Assembly: GCF_027594745.1 (NCBI RefSeq)
Contig: NZ_CP110854.1
Location: 1,054,001 to 1,118,000 of the forward strand
DNA from: Saprospira grandis
GTDB taxonomy: Bacteria > Bacteroidota > Bacteroidia > Chitinophagales > Saprospiraceae
DNA: 64,000 nt
Reading direction: 5' to 3'
Shown: positions 8,159 to 16,403 of the stretch, one piece after another
Numbering within the stretch: position 1 is the stretch's first letter
Layout of the letters: every line of letters begins with the position of its first letter
The notes under the pieces: model-generated
The model's input: only the letters and a program-made list of their open reading frames with translations
Databases searched by the model: none
What the model was told of the DNA's origin: nothing
Program-made: the position numbers and the translations under genes

Positions 8159-9067
8159 CTATTGGCCAACTCCGCCAAAATCATCGTCAAAGGTATCTCC
8201 ATTGCTGGACTCATCTTGCTGTTCAAACTCTTGGCAGACCTCTGGTTTTTCGGCCAGCAGCCAGATGTCAATTCCGGCGCCCATACTGGCCCGAGAAGCG
8301 GCAGAAGGCGACTGTCGGACCACATAAGCATTCATAGTATCGATGATATTTGGGCCATAGCTCACCGTGCCCAAATAAAAAGCATTGCCCTTAATGATAA
8401 ACTCGGCTTCTGAGAAGGTTTTGCAGCTCAGGTCGGGGACCAATTTTTTGCCGCTATCTTTTCCTTTATAGAGCTCTAGGTCTACTTTATCGCCTTGTTT
8501 GAGCTGATAGGGTTGCTTGGGTCGGCGTTCTCCCTTACTGGGGTCGGCCTCCTTAAAGATCAGGGTTTTATCTTTGGTATAAGCGGCGGCCACCGTATTT
8601 TCTCCGCCTCCATCTACATACTTCAGTTGGCCAATTTTTAGGCCGAGCGCCTTAAATTTCTTCTCGACAAAATTGAGCGGGCGGCCAATAATCTCATTAT
8701 AATAAATATTGACGGGGGGAGCGCTATTGGCGTTTACGGTCAGGTAGATGCTTCGGTTGGGCTTCACTCGGCTATTGGCCTCAGGCGATTGCTTGAGGAT
8801 AATGCCAGGATTTCGTTTTGCGTTATAAATCGTATCGGTAACCACCAGGCGGAGCTTTCGGCTTTTGAGTTGTCGCTCGGCATTTTTGACCGAAAGGCCT
8901 TTAATATCGGGTACTTCAATAGACTCATTATGGCGGGTATAAGAGGGGAGAATGAGCCAAAAGAGCAGGACAAAGCTCAGCAGCGCAATGCCAATCATCA
9001 TCCCCATATTCTTGAGGAAGAGCTTAGAGCTTAGAAAATAGTATAAAAACTTAAAAAAAGATTTCAT
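8159..9067 (-). CDS. PASTA domain protein with one N-terminal membrane anchor
   Basis: 302 residues. A single hydrophobic segment at about residues 20-43 (GMMIGIALLSFVLLFWLIL) is followed by extracytoplasmic PASTA repeats. The first (from about residue 50) reads VPDIKGLSVKNAERQLKSRK and ends with LKQSPEANSRVKPN. A second begins near NEIIGRPLNFVEKKFKALGLK and a third near VPDLSCKTFSEAEFIIKGN. PASTA domains bind muropeptides or cell-wall-related ligands in other bacteria. No kinase or transpeptidase domain is fused here, so this is a stand-alone PASTA protein of the type common in Bacteroidota. The acidic C-terminal tail ends in DDDFGGVGQ. Confidence 0.88.
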   Translation of the reverse strand: MKSFFKFLYYFLSSKLFLKNMGMMIGIALLSFVLLFWLILPSYTRHNESIEVPDIKGLSVKNAERQLKSRKLRLVVTDTIYNAKRNPGIILKQSPEANSRVKPNRSIYLTVNANSAPPVNIYYNEIIGRPLNFVEKKFKALGLKIGQLKYVDGGGENTVAAAYTKDKTLIFKEADPSKGERRPKQPYQLKQGDKVDLELYKGKDSGKKLVPDLSCKTFSEAEFIIKGNAFYLGTVSYGPNIIDTMNAYVVRQSPSAASRASMGAGIDIWLLAEKPEVCQEFEQQDESSNGDTFDDDFGGVGQ

Positions 9068-9223
9068 GAGAATGAGGACTTAGAAGGTTTAAATCAGGCT
9101 CAAAAATAGAACTTATTTTTGGTCCAGTCCAACTTTTTTCTTCCTTGTTTATCGGCCCAAAGAATCTGCCGGCCAACCAAAGCCCTACAAAATTGTTTTA
9201 GGAAAAATACTTATCTTGGCGGC

Positions 9224-9634
9224 ATGGCAAGAATAATGGCATTAGATTACGGAAAAAGACGCTCGGGTTTGGCCACCACCGACCCCCTACAACTGATTGC
9301 TTCTCCACTTTGTACAGTGGCCACAGAGGAGCTATATGACTACCTTTGCAACTATTTGCAAGAAGAAGAGGTAGAGGCTTTGGTGGTGGGCCAAGTGCTC
9401 CAAAAAGATGGGCAGCCTGTCCCGCAAGAGGCCCAAATTTTGGAATTTATTGCAAAGTTGCAAAAGCGCTTTCCCAACTTAGCGGTACACCGCCAGGATG
9501 AACACTTTACCTCTCAGATGGCCAAAGAGGTCATCCGTTTTTCGGTCAAGAAAAAGAAAAAGCGCCAAGAAAAAGGCCTAGTCGACCAAGTAAGTGCCGC
9601 CATTATCTTGCAAGAATATATGGGATTTCTTTAA
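9224..9634 (+). CDS. ruvX: Putative pre-16S rRNA nuclease / Holliday junction resolvase-like protein (YqgF)
   Basis: 136 residues from ATG 9224. The longer frame from 9119 adds 35 residues before the family's normal N-terminus and was not used. Family marks are ALDYGKRRSGLATTDPL at the start (first catalytic Asp), VVGQVLQKDGQPVPQ in the middle, and the basic segment KKKKKRQEKGLVDQVSAAIILQ with the last catalytic Asp near the end. The protein has an RNase H-like fold and matures the 5' end of 16S rRNA in E. coli. It is followed by def 37 bp later on the same strand, a likely operon. Confidence 0.9.
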   Translation: MARIMALDYGKRRSGLATTDPLQLIASPLCTVATEELYDYLCNYLQEEEVEALVVGQVLQKDGQPVPQEAQILEFIAKLQKRFPNLAVHRQDEHFTSQMAKEVIRFSVKKKKKRQEKGLVDQVSAAIILQEYMGFL

Positions 9635-9671
9635 GAGGCTCGGCCTCCATTTGATTGATGTATACAACAGT

Positions 9672-10229
9672 ATGAAATTAGCAATTTATGCCTACGGGCA
9701 TCCTGTCTTGCGCAAAGAGTGCCAAGAAATAGAAAACAACTCTAAGGGCCTAGAAGAGCTCATCGAAAACATGTGGGAAACCATGTACCATGCAGGTGGC
9801 ATGGGGATTGCAGCCCCACAGGTGGGCCAAAGCCTTCGCCTCTTTTTAGTAGATACCCTACAACTAGATGAAGAAAAAAATGGCGAAAAAGGCCTGAAAG
9901 AGGTCTTTATCAACCCCATTATTATTGAGGAAGCTGGTAAGCCTTGGACCTATGAGGAGGGCTGCCTAAGTATTCCCAATATTCACGGAAAAGTGAAGCG
10001 AAAAGCCCAAGTTCGCATCGAATACTACGACCAAAACTTTGAACTCAAAGAAAAGGTATTTGATGGCCTCAATGCTCGGGTTATCCAACATGAGTATGAC
10101 CATATCGAGGGGGTGCTATTTACCGACTACCTCTCGCCAATGAAGAAAAGAATGCTCAAAAAGCGGCTCGATAAAATTCAGACGGGCGATATCCCGCGCC
10201 GCTATAAAATGGTTTTTGCCCGCCGCTAA
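9672..10229 (+). CDS. def: Peptide deformylase
   Basis: 185 residues from ATG 9672. The enzyme removes the N-formyl group from nascent proteins. All three metal and active-site motifs are present: GMGIAAPQVG (motif 1), EEGCLSIP with the Cys ligand (motif 2) and QHEYDHIEG with the HExxH ligands and catalytic Glu (motif 3). Length is normal. It is placed between ruvX and a DUF4159 gene, with close spacing suggesting co-transcription. Confidence 0.96.
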   Translation: MKLAIYAYGHPVLRKECQEIENNSKGLEELIENMWETMYHAGGMGIAAPQVGQSLRLFLVDTLQLDEEKNGEKGLKEVFINPIIIEEAGKPWTYEEGCLSIPNIHGKVKRKAQVRIEYYDQNFELKEKVFDGLNARVIQHEYDHIEGVLFTDYLSPMKKRMLKKRLDKIQTGDIPRRYKMVFARR

Positions 10230-10248
10230 TCTAAAAAACGCCTCCCCA

Positions 10249-10962
10249 ATGTTTGTACTCAGAATTGCTTGCTGCTTGTTTTTCTCTGCTCAGCTGATGG
10301 CTCAAATGCCTAGAATTACCCTCTCTAAACAGGCGCAAACTACACAAGCCAAAGCACAAAATAATCAAGCGACCCTCAAAATGGGCCTGCTCAAATATAA
10401 AGGGGGCGGAGATTGGTACGCCAACCCCACGGCACTGCCCAATCTGGCCAGCTTTTGCAAGCAAAAACTCTATAGCAATTTCGAGCTAGATTATGCCACC
10501 GTAGATGTAGCTAGCGCCGAAATCTTTGATTACGCCTTTCTCCACATGACAGGCCACGGAAATGTCGTTTTCTCAGATGCCGAAGCCGAAAACCTCAGAA
10601 CGTATCTGATCTCTGGCGGCTTTTTGCATATCGACGATAATTATGGCATGGACCCTTTTATCCGCCCAGCCATGAAAAAGGTCTTTCCCGAACTAGATTT
10701 TGTGGAGCTGCCCTACGACCACCCTATTTATAATATGAATTATAAGTTTAAAGGCGGTATTCCCAAAATCCATAAGCATGACGATAAACCCGCTCAGGGT
10801 TTTGCCTTGCTCTGGGAGGGCCGAGTGGTTTGCTACTATAGCTATGAAACGGATTTAGGCAATGGTTGGGAGGACCAAGAGGTCCATAACGACCCCGAAG
10901 AAAAACGCTTGCTTTCTTTGCAAATGGGGGCCAATTTGGTCCAATACGCTTTTGAGTATTAA
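10249..10962 (+). CDS. DUF4159 domain secreted protein
   Basis: 237 residues from ATG 10249. A signal peptide (FVLRIACCLFFSAQLMAQ) is followed by a linker and a DUF4159-like domain. The domain features are LKYKGGGDWYANPTALPNL, FLHMTGHG, a glycine-rich GGFLHIDDNYG, and a C-terminal NGWEDQEVHNDPEEKR. DUF4159 resembles the ThuA/glutamine amidotransferase-like fold, and its function is not known. It starts 19 bp after def and is probably the last gene of the ruvX-def unit. Confidence 0.82.
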   Translation: MFVLRIACCLFFSAQLMAQMPRITLSKQAQTTQAKAQNNQATLKMGLLKYKGGGDWYANPTALPNLASFCKQKLYSNFELDYATVDVASAEIFDYAFLHMTGHGNVVFSDAEAENLRTYLISGGFLHIDDNYGMDPFIRPAMKKVFPELDFVELPYDHPIYNMNYKFKGGIPKIHKHDDKPAQGFALLWEGRVVCYYSYETDLGNGWEDQEVHNDPEEKRLLSLQMGANLVQYAFEY

Positions 10963-10973
10963 AGCCATAAATT

Positions 10974-11005
10974 AGCTACTGGAATCTATTTCAGTAGCTT
11001 TTTTA
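10974..11005 (+). terminator. Rho-independent terminator of the ruvX-def-DUF4159 unit
   Basis: An 8-bp stem (AGCTACTG at 10974-10981, complement 10992-10999) with a 10-base loop is followed by a T run. Confidence 0.75.
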
Positions 11006-11008
11006 TTT

Positions 11009-11126
11009 GGGGCTGCCCCGCCCTGCGGGCGGGTCGGGCTGTCTCAGGGCTCGCAGGTCTGCTCGGCCCTTCAGCGGCTTTGCCGCTTCGGTCTGGCCTT
11101 CGGCCCCCCTTGCCCATCCCTCAGCC
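11009..11126 (-). repeat. Cloverleaf-like interspersed element, copy 4
   Basis: Reverse orientation. The outer stem is GGCTG (11011-11015) with CAGCC (11122-11126), replacing the GGCCT/AGGCC of other copies. The variable hairpin is AGCGGC-TTT-GCCGCT. It lies between convergent genes. Confidence 0.85.
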
Positions 11127-11155
11127 GGGGCGCTGCGCGCCCTCTAGGTCCAAAA

Positions 11156-11190
11156 AAGGGCGAGCTAGATGAATCTAGCTCGCCCTTTTG
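11156..11190. terminator. Terminator of the TolC/HlyD operon (bidirectional)
   Basis: A perfect 14-bp stem (AAGGGCGAGCTAGA at 11156-11169 with its complement 11174-11187) and a TGAA loop. On the minus strand it is followed by a U-rich run just past the TolC-like gene. Confidence 0.78.
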
Positions 11191-11208
11191 AGTTGCTTTT
11201 GCCGCCAC

Positions 11209-12594
11209 TTACCAATTGCTGGCCCACTGCCAAGCTATGCGGCTCTTGATGTAGTTGTAACGCAACTTTAGGGCCTTCAATTGGGCCTCTACATATTGCT
11301 GCTGTCGAGTATTGACAATAAATATATCCGACTCGCCCAGCATAAATTTTTCTCTTTCCGCTACCACCAATCTGCGGTAATTCTCTACGAGTTCATCGGC
11401 CAATTGGGCCTGCTTTACCGCCTGCTGTAGGGCCATAAAATAGCTTTTGAGCTTGGTCTGCAAATCTCTTTGCTTAAAGCGAACTTTAAAGTCCAGCTTC
11501 TGCTGCTTCAGCCGATTGAGGGCCAAATCACCTCGGGCGCTGCGCATCAAAATAGGATGCTCGAGCTGTACGCCCAATTTATAATACTCCAAAGGGCTCC
11601 CTTGGCCAAATTGCAGACTTTCTCCCGCCAAAAAGTTATACTTCAACTTAATTTTGGGCAATAATTTATTGGCCTTTAAGCGCTCTTCTAGCTCCAAACC
11701 CTGCTGCTGAAAAGCATAGCTTTGTAGCTCGGGCTGCTCCTCCAAACGGGCCAAAAGCTCCTCCAAATCACTACTATCTAAGGGCGTTAGGGGCAAGGCC
11801 AAAATAGATTGAGCCAAACTGCCCAAGGGCAAACTCTTTTCTTCTAACTCTTCGCCCCAAAGATGCCGCTCTACCTTTAAGGCCGCTTGCTCACTAGCCA
11901 AACGCGCCTCCAATTGCTTGAGGCCAGCATCCTGCCACTGAATAAAGCCCTTTAAGGTGTCTATGGCCGCAATGTCTCCCTGCAAAAAACGGTCGCGCAA
12001 CTGCGACAATTGTCTAGCCTGAATTTCTCGGTTTTCTTCATAAACAGCCAAACAGGCCTGCTTGTAGGACCAGCCCCAATAGTCTGCAGAAATATCATAG
12101 AGCAATTGGTTAATTTGGGCCAATTGCTCGGCCTGATTCTGCGATTGAAGCAATTTTGCCTGCCGAATTGCATTGCGGCGCTCGTTCTGTATCAATCCAT
12201 TGAGAATAGGGACCTCTACACCCAAAAAAGCCTGCCCCGCCGCTGGCAACTGATCGGCCGGATTGAGGTAGTAGCCCTCGGCCAAACGATAACCCGCCTG
12301 AAGGTTAATCCCCCAAATGCTAGGCAGTTGCAAGTAGCTTTCAAAAATATCATAATATTCCTTGCTCTTAAATTGCTTTTGGTCCCATTTGGCCATCAAC
12401 TTAGGGTCTAGCCCTCCCCTAGCCTTACGCAACTCCGCCTCAGCCGTCTGCTCCAAAAGCTGAATTTGTCGACTCAAGGGATGGTAAAGCTTTGCATTTT
12501 CTATCAGGCTTTGATAACTCAGGCTGTCTTGCGCCCGAAGCGGAAAAAGCAGCAGCAAAAGGGCGGCCGCTAAAAAAAAGGATTTCAACGACAT
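11209..12594 (-). CDS. TolC-family outer-membrane efflux protein
   Basis: 461 residues with a signal peptide (SLKSFFLAAALLLLLFPLRAQ). The mature part has the two-repeat, helix-rich layout of outer-membrane efflux proteins, with long heptad-like stretches (for example SQLRDRFLQGDIAAIDTLKGFIQWQDA and REKFMLGESDIFIVNTRQQQYVEAQ, where G-x-S/D-I-F/D-x-x-N-x-R is a family signature). It forms the outer-membrane channel of a tripartite exporter. It lies 2 bp downstream of the HlyD-like gene and is surely co-transcribed with it. Confidence 0.88.
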   Translation of the reverse strand: MSLKSFFLAAALLLLLFPLRAQDSLSYQSLIENAKLYHPLSRQIQLLEQTAEAELRKARGGLDPKLMAKWDQKQFKSKEYYDIFESYLQLPSIWGINLQAGYRLAEGYYLNPADQLPAAGQAFLGVEVPILNGLIQNERRNAIRQAKLLQSQNQAEQLAQINQLLYDISADYWGWSYKQACLAVYEENREIQARQLSQLRDRFLQGDIAAIDTLKGFIQWQDAGLKQLEARLASEQAALKVERHLWGEELEEKSLPLGSLAQSILALPLTPLDSSDLEELLARLEEQPELQSYAFQQQGLELEERLKANKLLPKIKLKYNFLAGESLQFGQGSPLEYYKLGVQLEHPILMRSARGDLALNRLKQQKLDFKVRFKQRDLQTKLKSYFMALQQAVKQAQLADELVENYRRLVVAEREKFMLGESDIFIVNTRQQQYVEAQLKALKLRYNYIKSRIAWQWASNW

Positions 12595-12596
12595 GC

Positions 12597-13970
12597 TTAT
12601 TTTTTGAGCTGATTGACAGGAGCTTTCATTTTTACTTTTTCATAGTTGATTTCGTAATAATCTGGCGGGAAACCATTGAGCTGCCGCCAAACTTCATAGC
12701 CCAAATAAACATCTTTGAGCAAAATCCGAGCTTCTGCCGCTGCGCCAACCCGCAAGCCATTCGGCCAATCTTTGGCCGCATAGGGGTCCGGAATCACCAA
12801 GGCTCTAAACATAGAGTTATCACTTACGGCATTATCTACCGCATAGACCTTTCCTTTAAAGGTACCTACCGACTGGTTGGGCCAGCCCGCAAAAACAAAG
12901 GCCGGCCAACCATCAAAGGTAAAGATGACTGTTTCCCCTTTCTGAAGTAGGGGGTAATCCATTGGCCGCACATATATTTCTACAGCAGGGGGAGGCGAAA
13001 GTGGCGCCACCGCAAGCAATTGCTCCGTTTCTTTCAAGGTCTCGCCAATTCCCTTTTTATAAATCTTAGAAACAAAGCCATCCTGAGGGGCCAAGATGTA
13101 GTAAAACTGCTGCCGATTCTGATAATTGGCCTTGGTGTTTTTCAACTTGGCCACCTTTTCTTGGCTGTCAAAACCCGCCGTCAAAGCCGAAAGACGATCC
13201 GACTCCGCCTTGGCCAATTTATCGCCATAATCTGCCCGAATGCTATTGAGCGCAATTTTAGCATTGAGGTATTCATTTTTTGATAGCTCTAGCTTATTTT
13301 CTGCCGCATTCAGCTTGGCCTCCGTTTCTTGCATTTTGTTGCGCTTAGCCTCCAGTTCGGTCAATGATTTTAGCCCCTTCTGATAAAGCGTATCGGTCCG
13401 AAAAAACTGCTTTTCTGCAATGTTTTGGGCCATTTTGGCCGCCTCCAACTTTGCACTATCCGAGGCAATCTTAAATTTGGCCTGCTTGAGCTTGTTCTCC
13501 GCCTGCTCCAACTTGAAGCCCCTCGACTCCCGCAACAAGCGAATACGCTGCGCCAAAGCCTCCGCCTTCTGCTGATAAGATACCACAGAAGAAGATTTAG
13601 CGACCAACTGCTCATCAGTCCGCTGTACTAACTCAGGGTCCATATAGGCTACCTTAATTTCCGATAAACGCACCAGCGTATCTCCCGCATGCACCGTATC
13701 GCCTTCCTGTACATACCATTGCTCAATCCGCCCCGGAATAATAGGGTAAACCGACTGAGGCCGATCTTCTGGCCGCAAAGAAGTTACTTTTCCCTTGGCC
13801 CGTATGTTCTGCGTCCAAGGCAAAAAAGCCATAGAAAACAAGAGAATAAAGAGCGATAGTAAGGTATAGAGCAACCAACGCCTACTCTTGGGCGTACTCA
13901 CCTTCTTAAAGGCAGGATATTGCTTAATCCGCTGAATAGGCAGCGAATCGCTAGGAGAAATATTGAGCAT
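12597..13970 (-). CDS. HlyD-family periplasmic adaptor (membrane fusion protein)
   Basis: 457 residues from ATG 13970. An in-frame TTG at 14000 would add 10 residues and is less likely. One transmembrane segment lies near residues 34-55 (LLYTLLSLFILLFSMAFL). It is followed by a lipoyl-like half-motif (IEQWYVQEGDTVHAGDTLVRL), a long coiled-coil hairpin (about residues 120-280) and a return beta-barrel with LAPQDGFVSKIYKKGIGETL. The protein links an inner-membrane transporter to the TolC-like channel encoded 2 bp downstream. The transporter gene itself is not in the neighbourhood: the upstream gene is divergent udk. Confidence 0.88.
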   Translation of the reverse strand: MLNISPSDSLPIQRIKQYPAFKKVSTPKSRRWLLYTLLSLFILLFSMAFLPWTQNIRAKGKVTSLRPEDRPQSVYPIIPGRIEQWYVQEGDTVHAGDTLVRLSEIKVAYMDPELVQRTDEQLVAKSSSVVSYQQKAEALAQRIRLLRESRGFKLEQAENKLKQAKFKIASDSAKLEAAKMAQNIAEKQFFRTDTLYQKGLKSLTELEAKRNKMQETEAKLNAAENKLELSKNEYLNAKIALNSIRADYGDKLAKAESDRLSALTAGFDSQEKVAKLKNTKANYQNRQQFYYILAPQDGFVSKIYKKGIGETLKETEQLLAVAPLSPPPAVEIYVRPMDYPLLQKGETVIFTFDGWPAFVFAGWPNQSVGTFKGKVYAVDNAVSDNSMFRALVIPDPYAAKDWPNGLRVGAAAEARILLKDVYLGYEVWRQLNGFPPDYYEINYEKVKMKAPVNQLKK

Positions 13971-14101
13971 ATAAGGGTTATTCTTTTTTGTAGATGGCAA
14001 TTGTTTGCAAACTAACTATAAATACAAAATAAGGTTGAATTTCTATGTGGATATTAGTTTTTTTTAACAGCCTTTTCTCTGCCCGATGGCCTTAGGCTAA
14101 A

Positions 14102-14133
14102 TTTGTGGCTTCCGCAAAAAGGCCCTATCTTTG
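14102..14133 (+). promoter_or_regulatory. Bacteroidota-type promoter for udk
   Basis: TTTG at 14102-14105 and TATCTTTG at 14126-14133 are spaced by 20 bp, an exact match to the TTTG/TAnnTTTG pattern. The predicted transcript start is near 14140, about 40 bp before the udk ATG. Confidence 0.65.
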
Positions 14134-14178
14134 GCAGCGATAATTTTGATCAAAAAATCGAGAATTGCGCATTCAGCT

Positions 14179-14808
14179 ATGAAAAAACCTTATGTTATAG
14201 GGATTACCGGGGGAAGTGGCTCGGGCAAAACCACTTTTTTATCTGCTTTAGAACAAGAATTTGGCAAAGAGCAAATTTGTATCCTTTCTGCGGACCACTA
14301 CTACCGCCCCAGAGAAGAACAAAAAGCCGATGAACAGGGAGTCCTCAATTTTGACCTCCCCTCTTCTATTAATGCCGAAGAACTAGAGCGAGATGTCCGC
14401 CAGCTGATTGCAGGCCAAGATATAGAACGAGAGGAATATACCTTCAATAATCCTTTGGTCCAACCCAAAATGCTTAAATTTAAGGCGGCGCCCATCCTTA
14501 TTTTAGAGGGTATTTTTGTCTTTCATTATCCTCAAGTCGCCGACCTGATCGACCTCAAGGTCTTTCTCTACACCAGCGAGTCTACGGCCCTTTCTCGCCG
14601 AATCAAGCGGGACCGCATTGAGCGCAATTATCCCCTAGAAGATGTGCTTTACCGCTATGAGCATCATGTGATGCCCACTTACCGACAGTATATTGCGCCC
14701 ATTAAGGAGCAGGCCGATTTACTCATCAATAATAACCATAAGTTTGATGCGGGTCTTCAGGTCTTTAAGGGCTTTATCAATAATTATCTGCAAGAAGTAG
14801 AGGATTAA
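14179..14808 (+). CDS. udk: Uridine kinase
   Basis: 209 residues from ATG 14179. The enzyme phosphorylates uridine and cytidine with ATP or GTP in pyrimidine salvage. The P-loop GITGGSGSGKTT is at residues 8-19. Further family marks are LSADHYYRPREEQ, FDLPSSINAEEL, LILEGIFVF and SRRIKRDRIERNYPLEDVLYRYEHHVMPTYRQYI. The start was chosen because the P-loop falls at the usual distance from it and the promoter lies 40 bp upstream. Confidence 0.94.
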   Translation: MKKPYVIGITGGSGSGKTTFLSALEQEFGKEQICILSADHYYRPREEQKADEQGVLNFDLPSSINAEELERDVRQLIAGQDIEREEYTFNNPLVQPKMLKFKAAPILILEGIFVFHYPQVADLIDLKVFLYTSESTALSRRIKRDRIERNYPLEDVLYRYEHHVMPTYRQYIAPIKEQADLLINNNHKFDAGLQVFKGFINNYLQEVED

Positions 14809-14816
14809 GTTTTTTT

Positions 14817-14958
14817 GGGGCCTGCGGGCCCCTTTTGCCTTGCTGCGCTGCGGCAAGGGCCCGCCGGGCTGTTGCGGGGCTCGCAGGTCTGCTCGGCCCT
14901 GCAGCCGCCTGCGGCGGCTTGGGTCTGGCCTGCGGCCCCCCCTACACATCCCTAGGCC
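14817..14958 (-). repeat. Cloverleaf-like interspersed element, copy 5
   Basis: Reverse orientation. The outer stem is GGCCT (14819) with AGGCC (14954). The variable hairpin is AGCCGCC-TGC-GGCGGCT, and the hairpin near the outer stem is a long GCGGGCCC...GGGCCCGC. It begins 8 bp after the udk stop codon and ends 46 bp before the next ATG. Confidence 0.85.
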
Positions 14959-15004
14959 GGGGCCATTTTTTTCAGGCTGCTCTTTACTCCCCAACCCTTT
15001 GCCC

Positions 15005-16219
15005 ATGTTTTCACGCCTTTTTTCTGCTCCGCCCTCGGCCTTTTCGGCTGTTAGTACCTTGATTGTCAAAGTGACTTATCGTTGCAATTTAGATTGTTTG
15101 TATTGCTATGAGAAAGTAAGCAAAACGGGCCAAGATATGTCTATTGAGCAGTTTAAAGAGCTGGTAGATTTGAGTTTGGGCCAAACTTCTTCTCCTCAAC
15201 TCACTTTTCTTTTTCATGGGGGCGAGCCTACCCTCTTGCCCATTCCTTGGTATGAGGAGGGCCTAGATTATGCCTTGGCCCAGGCCAAAAAATGGGGAAA
15301 AACGGTTCATTTTGCCATGCAAAGCAATTTGGTCCGTCTAAAAGAGGAGTATATTCAGTTATTTCAGCGCTATAAGATAGCCTTGGGGGTCAGTTTGGAC
15401 CAGCCCGTTTTCCTGCTAGACGACAGCCAGCGAGGAGGCGAGACCAAGGTCTTTAAGAACTTTAAACGCCTACAGGCCGCCAAGGTCAAAGCGGGGGTTT
15501 TGGCCACCATCAACAGCAGCAACTACCCCAACTTTTATACCCTTTGCGAATGGCTGTGGAGCGAGGCCAAGCAGCGCTCTTTTAAGGCCAATGTGGTCAC
15601 GCCAGTGGGGGCTGCCCATGGGCAGCCCCCACTGCAGGCCGAGCAAATTTTTATGGCCCAAAAAGCCATTATTGACTATATGATAGCGACCCAAGGACAG
15701 GCCCTCATAGAGAGTAATATTGCCTTGGAGTTGGGGCGTTATTTTGAGCCAGAGCAGGCGCAAAGCACCCTTTGCCATGAAAAAACCTGTGGGGCGGGCC
15801 GTTCGGCCTTGGGGATTACGCCAGAGGGGCATTTATTGCCTTGTGGGCGCTTTGCTTGGAACGAGCCTGCTTACTATTTGGGCCATCTTTCTGAGCAGCG
15901 GCAAGCCAGCCGAAAAGAGAAAAAGCAATTGGCCCAAAAAATTGCCGACTTTCATGCGCAAAAGCCAGAAAACTGGTACGATTGCGAAAGTTGTCCCGCC
16001 CAAAAAGTCTGCGGTTATGGCTGTCAGGCCTTCATTCTCCGCTCTGAGGAGCAAGCCAATCTAGACTGCCTGCCGACCAAAATGCGTTTTGCTTATTATC
16101 AGGAAAAAGAAGTGGCTTTAAAGGCTGTTTTTGACAACATCCAAAAGCGGCAGGCGGGTCCCAGTCGCCAATTTCGGATTAAGGACCAAAACGGGCAATG
16201 GAAAAGCTACAAACTTTAG
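15005..16219 (+). CDS. Radical SAM/SPASM enzyme, anaerobic sulfatase-maturase-like
   Basis: 404 residues from ATG 15005. An upstream extension from 14840 lies in the repeat and is spurious. The radical SAM cluster motif C-N-L-D-C-L-Y-C is near residue 30, the GGEPTLLP motif near residue 80, and SLDQP near residue 130. The C-terminal SPASM region has CHEKTCGAGRSALGITPEGHLLPCGRF and CESCPAQKVCGYGCQAF, supplying ligands for two auxiliary Fe-S clusters. Such enzymes modify proteins or peptides (formylglycine formation, cyclophane or thioether crosslinks). No sulfatase or small precursor peptide is adjacent, so the substrate is unknown. The gene contains a perfect 32-bp palindrome. Confidence 0.87.
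   Translation: MFSRLFSAPPSAFSAVSTLIVKVTYRCNLDCLYCYEKVSKTGQDMSIEQFKELVDLSLGQTSSPQLTFLFHGGEPTLLPIPWYEEGLDYALAQAKKWGKTVHFAMQSNLVRLKEEYIQLFQRYKIALGVSLDQPVFLLDDSQRGGETKVFKNFKRLQAAKVKAGVLATINSSNYPNFYTLCEWLWSEAKQRSFKANVVTPVGAAHGQPPLQAEQIFMAQKAIIDYMIATQGQALIESNIALELGRYFEPEQAQSTLCHEKTCGAGRSALGITPEGHLLPCGRFAWNEPAYYLGHLSEQRQASRKEKKQLAQKIADFHAQKPENWYDCESCPAQKVCGYGCQAFILRSEEQANLDCLPTKMRFAYYQEKEVALKAVFDNIQKRQAGPSRQFRIKDQNGQWKSYKL
15603..15634. repeat. Perfect 32-bp palindrome inside the radical SAM gene
   Basis: CAGTGGGGGCTGCCCA at 15603-15618 is followed directly by its exact reverse complement at 15619-15634. It is in frame and encodes P-V-G-A-A-H-G-Q-P-P-L-Q. It could form a 16-bp hairpin or cruciform. 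It is not a copy of the intergenic element. Confidence 0.9.
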
Positions 16220-16260
16220 GGGCCGAAGAACAGCCTTTAGCCTGAAAAGGGGAGATGAGC

Positions 16261-16380
16261 GGCCCAGCGCTGCGCAGCGGTGGCCGCAGGCCAGACCCAG
16301 CGGGCGAAGCCCGCGCAGGGCCGAGCAGACCTGCGAGCCGCGGAGCATAGCGGCGGCCAGCGAAGCTGGCCGCGGGCCCC
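16261..16380 (+). repeat. Cloverleaf-like interspersed element, copy 6
   Basis: The outer stem is GGCCC (16261) with GGGCC (16374), a compensated variant. Hairpins are TGGCC-GCA-GGCCA, GCGGGC-GAA-GCCCGC and CGGCCAGC-GAA-GCTGGCCG. It lies between convergent genes. Confidence 0.85.
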
Positions 16381-16403
16381 AAAACCCACTGATTATAAAA
16401 AAA

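Noticed and set aside
11209..13970. Complete type I secretion or efflux operon
   Set aside because: Only the TolC-like and HlyD-like genes are present; no ABC, RND or MFS transporter gene is adjacent.
14840..15004. N-terminal extension of the radical SAM protein
   Set aside because: It lies in element copy 5, is rich in Arg/Pro/Gly/Cys from the repeat, and precedes the normal start of the family.
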